In this document: piece by piece, positions 11,901-23,900 of the stretch
How the letters are laid out: the number at the start of each line of letters is the position of its first letter
How positions within the stretch are numbered: position 1 is the stretch's first letter
Assembly (NCBI RefSeq): GCF_050908995.1
Contig: NC_135121.1
Location: 4,092,001-4,156,000 of the forward strand
From: Andrena cerasifolii
Lineage: Eukaryota > Arthropoda > Insecta > Hymenoptera > Andrenidae
Direction: 5' to 3'
Length of the DNA: 64,000 nucleotides
Translations under genes and position numbers: made by a program
Notes under the pieces: generated by a model
What the model saw: only the letters and a program-made list of their open reading frames with translations
The model's database searches: none
What the model was told of the DNA's origin: nothing

Positions 11901-14900
11901 GGGGTTCTCCCAGTGTTCGGAGGGAGTCGGCTCCAATGATGGAGGGGGAAACACCTACAGGAGTGGTGGTTATGTATGCGTGAACTGCACCTGCGTCAGT
12001 CACGCACACATAACCACCACTCCTGTAGGTGCTTCCCCCTCCATCATTGGAGCCGACTCCCTCCGAACACTGGGTTCTCCAACTCTCGTCCGCGTCGTCA
12101 GGGATACGCGCGACCCTAAAGTGGACGTTGATATTACACGTGACCAGGGTTCGTAGCGATTAATTACAGTGAATGAAGGGGAAAACACCTACAGGAGCGG
12201 TGGTTAAGGTGTGGTGCCGAGCGGCGTATGCTGACGCAGGCGCAGTTCATGCACGCATAACCACCGCTCCTGTAGGTGTTTCCCCCTCCATTCACTGCAA
12301 TTAATCGCTACGAACCCTGCACATGACGTATGCATTAGTGATACACGTCGCCACAGCGAGCCAATGCTAATGCTACATATTAAGCGAATATTGTGTGGGG
12401 ACACAGCGGTTGGAAGCAGTGATGCCACAATCGTGGGACGTGGGAGAAATGGTTACCCCCACTATAACCTACCGTTGTCTCCCACTATGGCCTACCGTCG
12501 TCCCTCACTTTCTTTCCATCGCACTGCACACAAGCATATCCCTACTCCTGTCCATGTGAGCTGTCTGTTGGGCTGCCGAGCACACGGGCAGGAGTAGGGA
12601 TATGCTTGTGTGCAGTGCGATGGGAAGAGAGTGGGGTATGACGGTAGGCCATAGTGGGAGGCGACGGTAGGTCATTTTAGGGGTAACCGTTTCTCCCACG
12701 TCCCACGATTCTGACATCACTGGTTGGAAGGGGAGCAGGCGCGTGAGGGGCCTCACCGCTGGACAGCGCTGTCGTACAGGGTGTTGGGCAACAGGTGTCA
12801 GAAACTTTAAGGGGTGTTCTACATGCCAAAATAAGACGAAAATCAAGAATGACAAAATTCCGTTTGAGGCGACGTTTCCGAGTTATTAACTGTTGAAAAT
12901 ACACGTAAAAAGCGTCTGACGCGAACGACTTATTGTTAGACTTGCCGTGCCTGACCAGGGTTGCCGCGAGCACCCGGTACCGTAGGGGCGCCTGTCGTCA
13001 TGGATAGCTATAGATGTAGCCGACGTCACGGAGAGCTATACTGCCCTCTTTAGTTAAAATGTCCTATCTAACATTTTGAAACAACCGAGAAAACTGAAGT
13101 TTTATCATTTACATTGTACCGTCCTTATTTCCCTTCATTCAAATTAAATCATGTTATCATTATTTCGTAACAGCCTAATATAATTTTGTTGTAACAGGTG
13201 TAGCGGTAGGTGATGTATTATTGACGTACCAATTCATTAATTGTTTTAGATAGCATATTTTAACCATTTGGAAAAAAGTTAGGTTAAATACATTAGACTG
13301 TTTATAAATCTTTACAAAGCACTTAGAGTTTTCTAATTTTACTTAAAAGGTAAAAGACGTGTGGAACTTCAAATATTTCAACATATCTCAAAAAATGAAA
13401 AAATGCCACATAGGACAGTATATATCAGCGCTGTCCAAGGTCGCTCCCGCGGGAGCTTAGGGTTCTCCCACTCCCGTCCGCGTTGTCAGGGATACCGCAT
13501 GACGCTAATCCAACTAGCCCGTCATGGCAGCCTTCTTAGCGTCGCGCGGTCTCCTTGACAACGGAAGGCACGCTGTGCGAGAGAAAGATTGGAAGGGGAA
13601 GCAGGCGCGTGAGGGGCCCCTACGCTGGACAGCGCTGGTATATATATAACTAATCGACTTGTGCACACCATGCAAGGATTCCCCCCGTACTGCCCCATAC
13701 TACATCACTGACAAGGAGACCGCACAGGTTATGCAATCGGTTTTGGAATGAGACTGGGTGGACATTGTAATGCACACCTAGTGTTACAAAACCGTAGAGG
13801 GTTTTTGTACAGTGGGCCTTCGTTTTCGAGAAATTACTGTATACGACTATCTCTACGGTCAGATATGACCGGAGCTCTAACTGCCGTTAAAGTCTATTCG
13901 ATAGTCTGCAGCCCGCGACGTCTTCGGCATATTTTTTAAATATATAAAAGCACTCACACTTATAGACGTAGTAAATTTAATACATCATCGATAATGATAA
14001 TAATATTAATATTGTTGCACTGATATTATTTGTAATTTGCGGTTTTATTATATTTATATTATATCTGCACTTGTATTATGTTTGTACTTTGTGTGCAGTA
14101 TTATTGTAATAATATATATTAACATCGTTACAGCGCAAAATAATTTTAGGTGCAGCCATTGCATTACTACGGTAAGAAAAAGAAAAAAAAAAACAAGCGC
14201 GCACCAGGAATCGAACCGAAAACCTCCAGCACCGTAGCCAAACATCTTAATATCGCAGCTACGACCGTTGCTTCCTAAGAATGTTTGCACAACTGAAATA
14301 CTACTGTTGCGCAAAACTTTGAACTCAAATTTCTCGAAAATGAAGGCCCACTGTACAAAAACCCTTTACGGTTTTGTAACACTAGGTGTGCACTACAATG
14401 TCCACCCAGTCTCATTCCAGAACCGATTGCATAACCTGTGCGGTCTCCTTGTTAATATCGCAGCTACGACCGTTGCTTCCTAAGAATGTTTGCACAACTG
14501 AAATACTACTGTTGCGCAAAACTTTGAACTCAAATTTCTCGAAAACGAAGGCCCACTGTACAAAAACCCTTTACGGTTTTGTAACACTAGGTGTGCACTA
14601 CAATGTCCACCCAGTCTCATTCCAGAACCGATTGCATAACCTGTGCGGTCTCCTTGTTAATATCGCAGCTACGACCGTTGCTTCCTAAGAATGTTTGCAC
14701 AACTGAAATACTACTGTTGCGCAAAACTTTGAACTCAAATTTCTCGAAAACGAAGGCCCACTGTACAAAAACCCTTTACGGTTTTGTAACACTAGGTGTG
14801 CACTACAATGTCCACCCAGTCTCATTCCAGAACCGATTGCATAACCTGTGCGGTCTCCTTGTTAATATCGCAGCTACGACCGTTGCTTCCTAAGAATGTT

Positions 14901-17900
14901 TGCACAACTGAAATACTACTGTCGCGCAAAACTTTGAACTCAAATTTCTCGAAAACGAAGGCCCACTGTACAAAAACCCTTTACGGTTTTGTAACACTAG
15001 GTGTGCACTACAATGTCCACCCAGTCTCATTCCAGAACCGATTGCATAACCTGTGCGGTCTCCTTTTCAACTTCCAACAGCTGTTCTCCCTCTACTACTC
15101 CTTACTACGTCAGCAGCCGTCAACGTGAACATTTTTCCCTACTTCTCGCAACGCTGCTCTCAGACAGTTAACGCGCCTAGCTAACGCGCCTAGCTAACGC
15201 GCCCAGCAGTACTCCACTTGTATGTATACAGGGTGTCCCAGAATTGAAGAACAATCCGGAACATACAATATCTTGATACAAGAACACATCGAAAAGTTCT
15301 TTACCGTTTTGGGTTCTTATGCTTCGTTTTCGAGATATTAACAGTTGAATATTAGCGGTGCAATTTCCAGGCCACGAGGTTCCAAGCCGAGTCTGTTGAG
15401 CGCGCGGTAGTGTACACTCGCACGCACACACAGGAGGCGCGTGTAGATACAGGTCCACACAACAGTAGAGCCGACCGTGTGGTTCAAACAGTGAAAATGG
15501 GTTAGCGCTGCTAACGCATATGCGTGCGTCTGTATCTACTTGTGCTTCCTACGTGTGCGTGCTAGGGGTCACTGCTCCGCGTCAGCTGTTTCGGCTTTGA
15601 ATCTCGCGGCCCAGAAGTTGCACCGCTAATATTCAACTGTTAATATCTCGTGAACGAAGCCTCGGATCGCAAAACGGTAAAGGACTTTTCGATGTCTTCT
15701 TGCATCAGGATATTGTATGTTCCGGATTATCCCTCAATTCTGGGACACCCTGTATGTATACATAATTGTAAGTCCCTCACGCCAGGCCCTGTTTGCGCGT
15801 ATTTTCACAATTAATAGCTTGGAAACGAAGTCGCAATTTCATCCTTCTTGATTTCCGTCTTATTTTTTGTATGTAGAATCACCCCTCAAAGTTTCTGACA
15901 CCTGTTGCTGAACACCCTGTTTACCATATTACACGGTGAATGAAATCATTAGATTTGTTCTGTTCTGTGTACTTCATAAAAGCAACTTTAATTTCATTAC
16001 ATCTGTATCGACGGTATTTGTATTGCCATTAATCGCTTCATGCATTTCTTGTTTTCATACCAAAATGTGTTAATACAATGGAAAGTGCATGTTTAGACTT
16101 TGATTTACCCTCTTACATGTTTTGTATCATTATACTTTTATGATTAATCCTATGTATACTACATGCACAGATCCCATCAAACGTTTATGTGAAAATCGGC
16201 GCACACGTAAATTTTACTGACAATGAGCCATTAAGCAATACACAATCGCAACGACAGTCATTTTCTAATATTTTGAACTACTTTCTGATTGTGTTGTTTG
16301 TTTCTCGGTTCTACATGTTCAACATTGATCGAATGTCTAATAATAAGTACGAATCCAAAGCTAATAGTAAAACTGAAAAATCGTCTACCATTTACTACCT
16401 ACTTTCGTCGAGTTTGTTTATATTCGTTAACAAAGTATTATCGCATGTCATAGAACGAAAACAAAAATTCTAGCTGTTTCTTTAACGAAATAAATGATTG
16501 CTCTTACTTGTTTCAACGTGGGTAGACACATAGTTAGCTAAACATTAAATGCATAATAAACGATTTTTAAAATATAATGAATACATTTACAGTGAGTATC
16601 TACACCTAACATTTATTGGATATATTAGTTATTAAATATTTCTTATTAAAAAATTTATATAATTCTGTTACAACTAAATTTTAAATCTCGGCACATGGAA
16701 AATGACAAGTTTGACCACTAGTTGCCGATAACATTCTCGTTTCTTATTTAAAATAGTTCAATTCGTTCTCACATACACATTTTTGCCTATAACGTTTCTA
16801 ATTTTAAACGTTCCAAGCAGAAAATATGCATTCTTTTTGTGTACGTGTCTGTGTGTCTTGTGTGCACATTACATTTACATAAGATTGTAAAGAACAAGGT
16901 TTTTGTTTATAAAAAATTAAACAGATATACAAAATGAATTCTTCTGAAATTTTTTAATTCATATACAGATTGCAGACACAGTCCGCATAACAACTTACTT
17001 AATTTACATAGTGTTAGTCATCAACTGCCAAATTTTTATACCGCGAAACTTGTAATGAGAATGCTGTTAACGGCCTCGGGTATATATGCCTCAATTACTT
17101 TCCTACTTGCTAACCGAATTTACGGTGCTACTTGTACAGGGTGTTCGACTACTGTAGTGTTTCAGTGCGGTAGTGTTATTTTTTAATTTTTTTTACACGC
17201 CTTAGTGCAGAACTGATTTTTTTTTATTTGGGTGGTGTGATTTCTGCGCACGTGTGTCTCGGTAATACAATGTACTATAGTGGACATAATAGAAACTATG
17301 CATTCTAGCGAGTTGGCAGGTGTGGTGTAATGCAACGATACCCTTTACGTTGCCTGCTTTTAGGCAAATCTTCAAACGCTTATAACTAAGAAACAAAGCT
17401 TCAACCACAATATCGCTATTCCTGATTTTCGTCTAATTCTGATGTCTAAAATTACATCTCAAATTTGTTCCTACCTGTAGTCGAACACCCTGTATTTTTT
17501 CCACCAACTAATGTATATTTGCATATGCATGTAACAAGAAGTAATTCTATCATATTATTCATTCTTTCGAATCAATTACTTTTTTTCTTTAATATTATGG
17601 ACTCTAATAATGTTCATATTGCGCATGTAATATTTTCTTGAATATTTAAGGCAACTTCCTATGTTCGGAAAAATGATAATCTCATCGACTGATTAACAAT
17701 AAGAAATAAAATTGTACAAAAGCTTTTACTTGTTGAAATATTAAACAGTCTCATAAAGTATTTTTATATTTTATCTTTTTAATAAATATCTAAAAAAAAA
17801 TTATAACGATGGTGTAAATACATCATTTGTATGTATGCAAATTTTCTGCTTGGAATTTATATGCTGTTATATACTTACTTAAACTATTAGATTTTATTTA

Positions 17901-20900
17901 TCTAAACGATGAGTTAGTTAAAAGCACTTTATGAATTAAAATTAACGCGAAATAGTTATGAATACAAGGAAACAAAATGAATGAGTGAAATTAAATTTTG
18001 AAAAATAGTTTCGTATTCAATATTTAGTTTCGCGTAAGTTAAACTTGTTAGATTTTAAAGCGTTGATGTAAAGAACTTTTCAACGTCAACTAGATTATTT
18101 TTATTCGATTAAATAGTTATTGGGTTTGGCTTTGGGTGTTTAAAGTGAAGTTGATTATTGTTCTCGATAAGTGCTGTTTAAAACTGTTTATTTGTACCTT
18201 GGTAGGCAATAACGTAAAGAAAATTCACAAAGCAAAACAGCTATTTTGTTAAGTAATATAAATGTCACTTACTTTTCTGAAAAATTTAATGTTTTAACGA
18301 TCTAAAAGGTTCTTATTTATATACTACAATTAATAATCCTGTGCAAAGTCAAATAAAATCGTAGCTTTTAAATAATGTTGTTGGAAAACTATTTTCGAAA
18401 ATATAATTATATGACCTACGACTATTTAATGATGTCTACTTTCAGTACACGCATAGAAGCTGGCGTATCACGTTGACATTTTTCAGAACTGAAATTTTTA
18501 ATATTTACAAAGGAGAACGACTTATAATTACGAATTTGGGAAGAAATTAAACACTGAAGTTATGTAATCTTTTTACATTCATGCAACAACAAAGATCATT
18601 AATTTTAATGTCTAGAAAAAGCGAAATGCATATTTCAAGACATCTTTTCAGACGAAATCGAGGAGAATGAAAAGGGTGAGAATTTTAATATTTAAGGTGA
18701 TTATGATTGAGAAAGAAATACATTTTACCTGATCTGTGCTAGGACTCCTTGCTTTATCTTCGTTTTCCCGTTTTAAGTCGTCCTGACGTTTCGGACTGCG
18801 TAGTACGCGTTGATATGGATCCGTACCACCACCGATGTCCGCTGTGTTTAGCACAAGCAAAGACAATTTCTGCACGATGTCTATTATCACTACACCGGAC
18901 TCATTTCCATAAGCCATCCTGAAATTAAAAAGTAACTATTCTTAGACAACTGTTGCGCCTCTTAGGGGCCGTCCTTAAATTACGTAAGGGTAATTTTGGC
19001 GAATTCTTACCCCCTCCCAGCCCCAGCATAAGAATTCGTAAGATGTGATCCAACCCCCTCCTTACGTAATATTTTTTACTCTTAATTTTTTCAGTTATTA
19101 AAATTCTTTTAAAGGTTTATATAATTCATTGAACTCGGTTTTGAGAAATTTAAACTAAAACTACTTTTCCGGAACATTAATGATAGAATTTGTATTTATT
19201 GAAAATTTGGTTAAAAAATTTTTACGTAAGACGCTACCCCCGCCCCTGTAAGAAAACGTAAGAAATTCGCGACCCCCTCCCTCCCTAAAAAGCCTTACGT
19301 AATTTAAGGATGACCATTTATCAAAATTACATAGTCTAAGAAAATTAAAAAAGGACGTGTAATTAAGTAAATTTAAATAATGAGACGCAAATGAAATACA
19401 GTGTATGTATTTTCAATGCATGTACATTTACCCATAGTTTTTGAATTAACGTGAAATACAAAGATAAACAAGTCTCATGTTTATCGAAAAAAAATTTCAA
19501 TTTCTCCTAATTTCTAAAATTGCTTTTATATGAAAGCGACACAGTCGCACTCCTGGACACTATTCTGCGTGGCCAATGGCGCGAGTAAGAAAACCCAAGA
19601 GCGAGCGAGAGGAAACGAAAGAGCCTCGTCTCGGGTTCTCTCACTCTCGTACGCAGAACTGGTAGGGAATTCCTAAATAAATCCTACTCGTAGTGGAGGG
19701 GGAACACCTACAGGAGTGGCGTTAATGTGTGCGTGAAAATATCGTGACTTCAGCCAACCGACGCCAATGCGAATCCAACCACGGCCAATCAGCGTCGACA
19801 ACCTATTTTCCGGCGACGCTGATTGACCGTGGTTGGCTTCGCGTTGGCGCTGGCGCCAGTTCACGCACACATTAACGCCACTCTTGTAGGTGTTCTCCCT
19901 CGACTACGTGTAGGATTTATTTAGGAATTCCAGACCAGCTCTGCTCGTCCAAAGGATTCCAATAAATGGTGGGGATAGCCGCCGGGCGCACAACGCATGG
20001 TAGAAATGGGCCTATAACGAGTGCGCACTGTATTACGACAATTGATTATCTGGAAATATGTACACCAGAACTTCAAAATACGCTTATGATTGCGGACCGG
20101 CCACAATCCTTTACAGTGATTTTAATAAAGGGCGGCCACTATCTGGTCCTTGAGTTAAGTGCCAAATTAATAATCAGATTATTATTAACTCATGGCATTG
20201 ATACGGAGGCGTCAAAATGTATCACACGTGAAACAAAAGAATTTAGCGAATTTATTTCAGAATGTTCCGGGGTTTTATAATTTTGAGTGGTGCAAGATTT
20301 TGCGAAATGTCGTTTTAAGTCGGTCGGAGCTTTCCGTGCGATCACTTCTGCTGAAAAGCTTTTGCCCAGTTGTTTTTGTATTTTGAAACATTTTGCCAAC
20401 ACTAATAAAAATGTAAAACCCTTTATTTTTTATTAACTCTTCATGAGAGAGCTGCCAATGGATGGACAAGGATCTTCCAAGAAAAATAAGTCTAAAGACG
20501 GACTTATTGAGATGTATTTTGAATTATAAGCATTGGCGCACCCAGAGGGTAAGCCAAGATGCCCTCCTGTCACCCCGCAAAGAAAAAAGAAAAAGGAGAT
20601 TAATGTATCCACGACTGAAGTAATTCAAGAGCTTTGCAAAAAGAAAATAATTGGGTTTCATTCTTTAAATAAATATTTATAATTACTTAATGAATTTTAT
20701 TGAATTTGCATTAAAAATATTTTTATCCGTTCAACTCGGCTTTCTTCAAGATTAAATCCTGAGTGCGCTACTAATTATAAGTATCAGTGAAAATAATTAA
20801 TCAGATTGTAGTTGAGTGTAGACTCATTTTCATCTGGACTCTGACTCGCTCTCGCCCAGAATTAGGAGCGATGGGGCCTAAGTAATGGAGGGGGAAACAC

Positions 20901-23900
20901 CTACAGAAGCGGTGGTAATGTGTGCGCGAACTGACGCCAGCGGCTTCGCGTTGGGGCCACTTGACTGGCTTGGCGCTGACGTCAGTTCGCGCACACATTA
21001 CCACCGCTCCTGTAGGTGTTTTCCCCTCCATCACTTAGGCCCCATCGCTTCTAACTCTGCCCTCGCCTTCGCCGAACAAAAATGGGCCAGCAAGTAGTGG
21101 GGATAGCGCCAAGCTTCTGATATGTAGGCCAAACCGAGTTCTTAGCGTAGAAATACATATATCAGAATAGGTGTGCGTTAAGTCCGAAAAAATTCAAGAG
21201 TTTTATTGGTCGAAAATTGATTCTTTCTCGATAGCTTCATCTCGTATTGGTCTACGCATAGCTTCGTAACGCATACAACTATTACGTTAAGAATAAACAA
21301 CAGCCTCATAGCTACGTTACAGGCGGAACCAAGCAGCGTTCACGTTACCCCACCATACCCTTCGGGGGCCTTGCCACTCCAACTGACAAAATCCAGCGTT
21401 AGGAGCGATGGGGCCGCAATGATGGAGGGGGAAACACCAACAGGAGCGGTGGTAATGCGCGAACTGACACCAGCGCCAAGCCAACCAAGTGGCGCCAACG
21501 CGAAGCTATCCACGCCCAACCAGCGTCGACAATCTATTTCCCGGCGACGCTGGTTGGCCGTGGTTAAATTCGCGTTGGCGCCACTTGGCTGGCTTGGCGC
21601 TGGTGTCAGTTCGCGCACACATTACTACCGCTCCTGTAGGTGTTTCCCCCTCCATCACTGCGGCCCCATCGCTCCTAACTCTGGACAAATCCATGATCGT
21701 CAGATGACGGTGGTTGATTTCTCCTCGATCGCTGCTCACGAAAACGAACTCACTGGCCAATATATCTGGCCCCGACCTTAATATAATAAATGCTAAAGTG
21801 TGTTTGGATGTTTGTTACTCAATCACGTCGCAACTACGCAACGGATCTTTCTGAAATTTTGTATACACGTAATCTAGGACCGAGAATAACATATAGGATA
21901 CTTTTTATTCCGATGTTCTTAACCGATCTAGACCAAATTTTGCATAATTACTCCCTAAACCCTGTGGAACATATAGCTACCATGCAATCTGGACATCCCT
22001 CCCCTTTCCCCTTATTTCACCCCCGTGACACTCTGTGGCAATCAAAGTTTTACCCGGGAAACGCCGGATACTTTAAGCTAGTATATAATAAACGGTATTC
22101 AACATCTTGGTTGATACCTTGAGTTGCGAATGCATTCGAATGCAATAACTACCCCATTTTATGAATGTTGTAAGTAGCAATGAACCTTACTTATGATGAC
22201 AGTAATAATTTCCAGAAAGTAGATGTATTAAATATATAGAATAAAAGTAGCTGATAGTAATAAGAATAATAAGCATTATTAACAAAAATTTTAAGACTAA
22301 TTTCTGCCTTAATACAAAATGTTTTAATACTTTATTCAATGGGTCATTTTTTAAACTGCCCATACCACCCAAGCCGATTCTTTCTCCGATCTAAGAACAG
22401 CTTTTTTATAAAGATAAATTATTACTCATTCTCAAATATCCTTGCGTTAAGGAGAGAATTAAATATAGTCTACATACTTACAAGCCATAGGAAGAGTTCA
22501 AACAAAGAGCTGTTATATTTTCCGGTTGTTCTCCACTAGCAGCAACCGTTAAGCAAATCAGTGTTGCTTGGAAGCCTGGAGCTCGTTTCTGTAAACCACT
22601 CTTAACTTTAACTGATTGATTTGATTCGGTGTTTTTGGCTTCGCTACTTCCTGAGGTATTACCAGCCGGAGAATCATGCTCAGGCGAACCTTCCGCTTCT
22701 TTTCCTGGATCTGCTGACAATGATACCTCCAAAGTCTACAGTAAATATAAACAAGTTTGTATTAAATTTCTATAAAAAATGCCGTGTAAAAATGGACAAC
22801 TGTGAAATAGTGTTATAATATGATATTTTATTATCTCTGTAATAAATTTAAATGCGTACAAGTATAACAGTCACCTAAATGTAAGTATGCACTACATCCT
22901 ACTTTTCTTTAAAGAACAGGTGACTGTGATAACGAAAATAATTAAATATGATAGAAGTTCAACTAAAATATCAAATTTATAGTTTATTAAATTTACTTTT
23001 TCACAATTCGGTGTGCCGCCTAGATTTTTATACAATACTCACTCAAAATATGATACAAAATTTTTAATCAATTTTAACAGCAAAAATGACAATAGTTGTA
23101 GCTGTCTAGTAAAGAATTAATTACTCACCACTACTTCGGACATACTTTCAACTTTTTTGAATTTAAACAAAACAACGTGTTTTCCACTTCCCGCAATCGC
23201 TAATTTCCGACTTTCGGGGCACAGGAACATGAGTTGTATTGCTAGTGGATCTTCTTCCGAGTCTATACTACGCGTTCTGCCTTTTTCAAAAAGTTTCGCC
23301 GTCTTTAATTTATAAAGAACTTGTAAAGTGCCTGCAGATGCATCCCAAAATTTTATACTACCATCAGCATGCCTACAATTAAAATAGCAAATAAGGTAGT
23401 TATTTCCTATTTTGCTTTAGCACATTTAGTAGTCAAACTTAATATGTAAAAAATAAACGGTTCAATATGTTCAAGTAATAAAAATAATTATTGATGTAGG
23501 CACTATTAATTCAGCTTTTGTAAAAAAATACATTATTGTATCAATGAATGTATTAAAACCGTTTGCAGAAAGAAATTTAGAAACTTTGCACTCTCATACA
23601 ACAGTTGCTGCATTTCTTACATACACGGCTCTGTGAGTAATATACATATGTTAACAATTACATTTTATGCAACAACACTAATCATGATCATAAATTTGTA
23701 ATTGCATTTTTTAAAACACATGTAATTTATTATCGAGTAACAAAAATTGTAATTTCTATATTCGCTATTAGATTTTCCCGAATTTATTAGCAACGGAATG
23801 GCAAGGCTTTATTGATGAAAATGTGTCTATACTCGACCTTATTCGGGCTACTTTTAATCACACGTGAAGGAAGGGGTTCGAATTAAGTATTATTAATAAA

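Larger units (their letters stand above)
11867..12771. mobile_element. hAT MITE (CAGCGCTGTCC family) carrying three nested foldbacks
   Basis: Ends CAGCGCTGTCCAAG and GGACAGCGCTG are flanked by diverged 8-bp repeats tcatacaa (11859-11866) and tcgtacag (12772-12779). Removing the three nested foldbacks and one copy of each TSD leaves about 238 bp, close to the uninterrupted 212-bp copy at 13426-13637. Confidence 0.85.
12777..15919. mobile_element. 3.1-kb CAGGGTGT-type element with long inverted ends and multiple insertions
   Basis: The left end CAGGGTGTTGGGCAACAGG extends about 150 bp through TGTCAGAAACTTT and AATAAGACGAAAATCAAG. The right end mirrors it and finishes AACACCCTG at 15919. Inside lie the 13040-13420 repeat, the 13426 hAT MITE, the 13716-15066 repeat block and the 15229 element. 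No transposase was recognised. Confidence 0.65.

Noticed and set aside
14195..14275. Functional tRNA gene on the minus strand
   Set aside because: Only the B box is convincing; acceptor and anticodon stems do not pair.
14386..15128. Three successive near-identical 100-residue open frames
   Set aside because: They are one frame of the 205-bp tandem array read three times. They have no known domain and the same DNA also occurs inverted at 13716.
16173..16471. Plus-strand frame after an acceptor-like tgcacag, with two hydrophobic stretches
   Set aside because: No upstream exon, start or family resemblance. AT-rich DNA gives such hydrophobic frames readily.
21371..21781. 136-residue plus-strand open frame
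   Set aside because: It lies within the GC-rich foldback 21394-21683, where stop codons are rare by composition.
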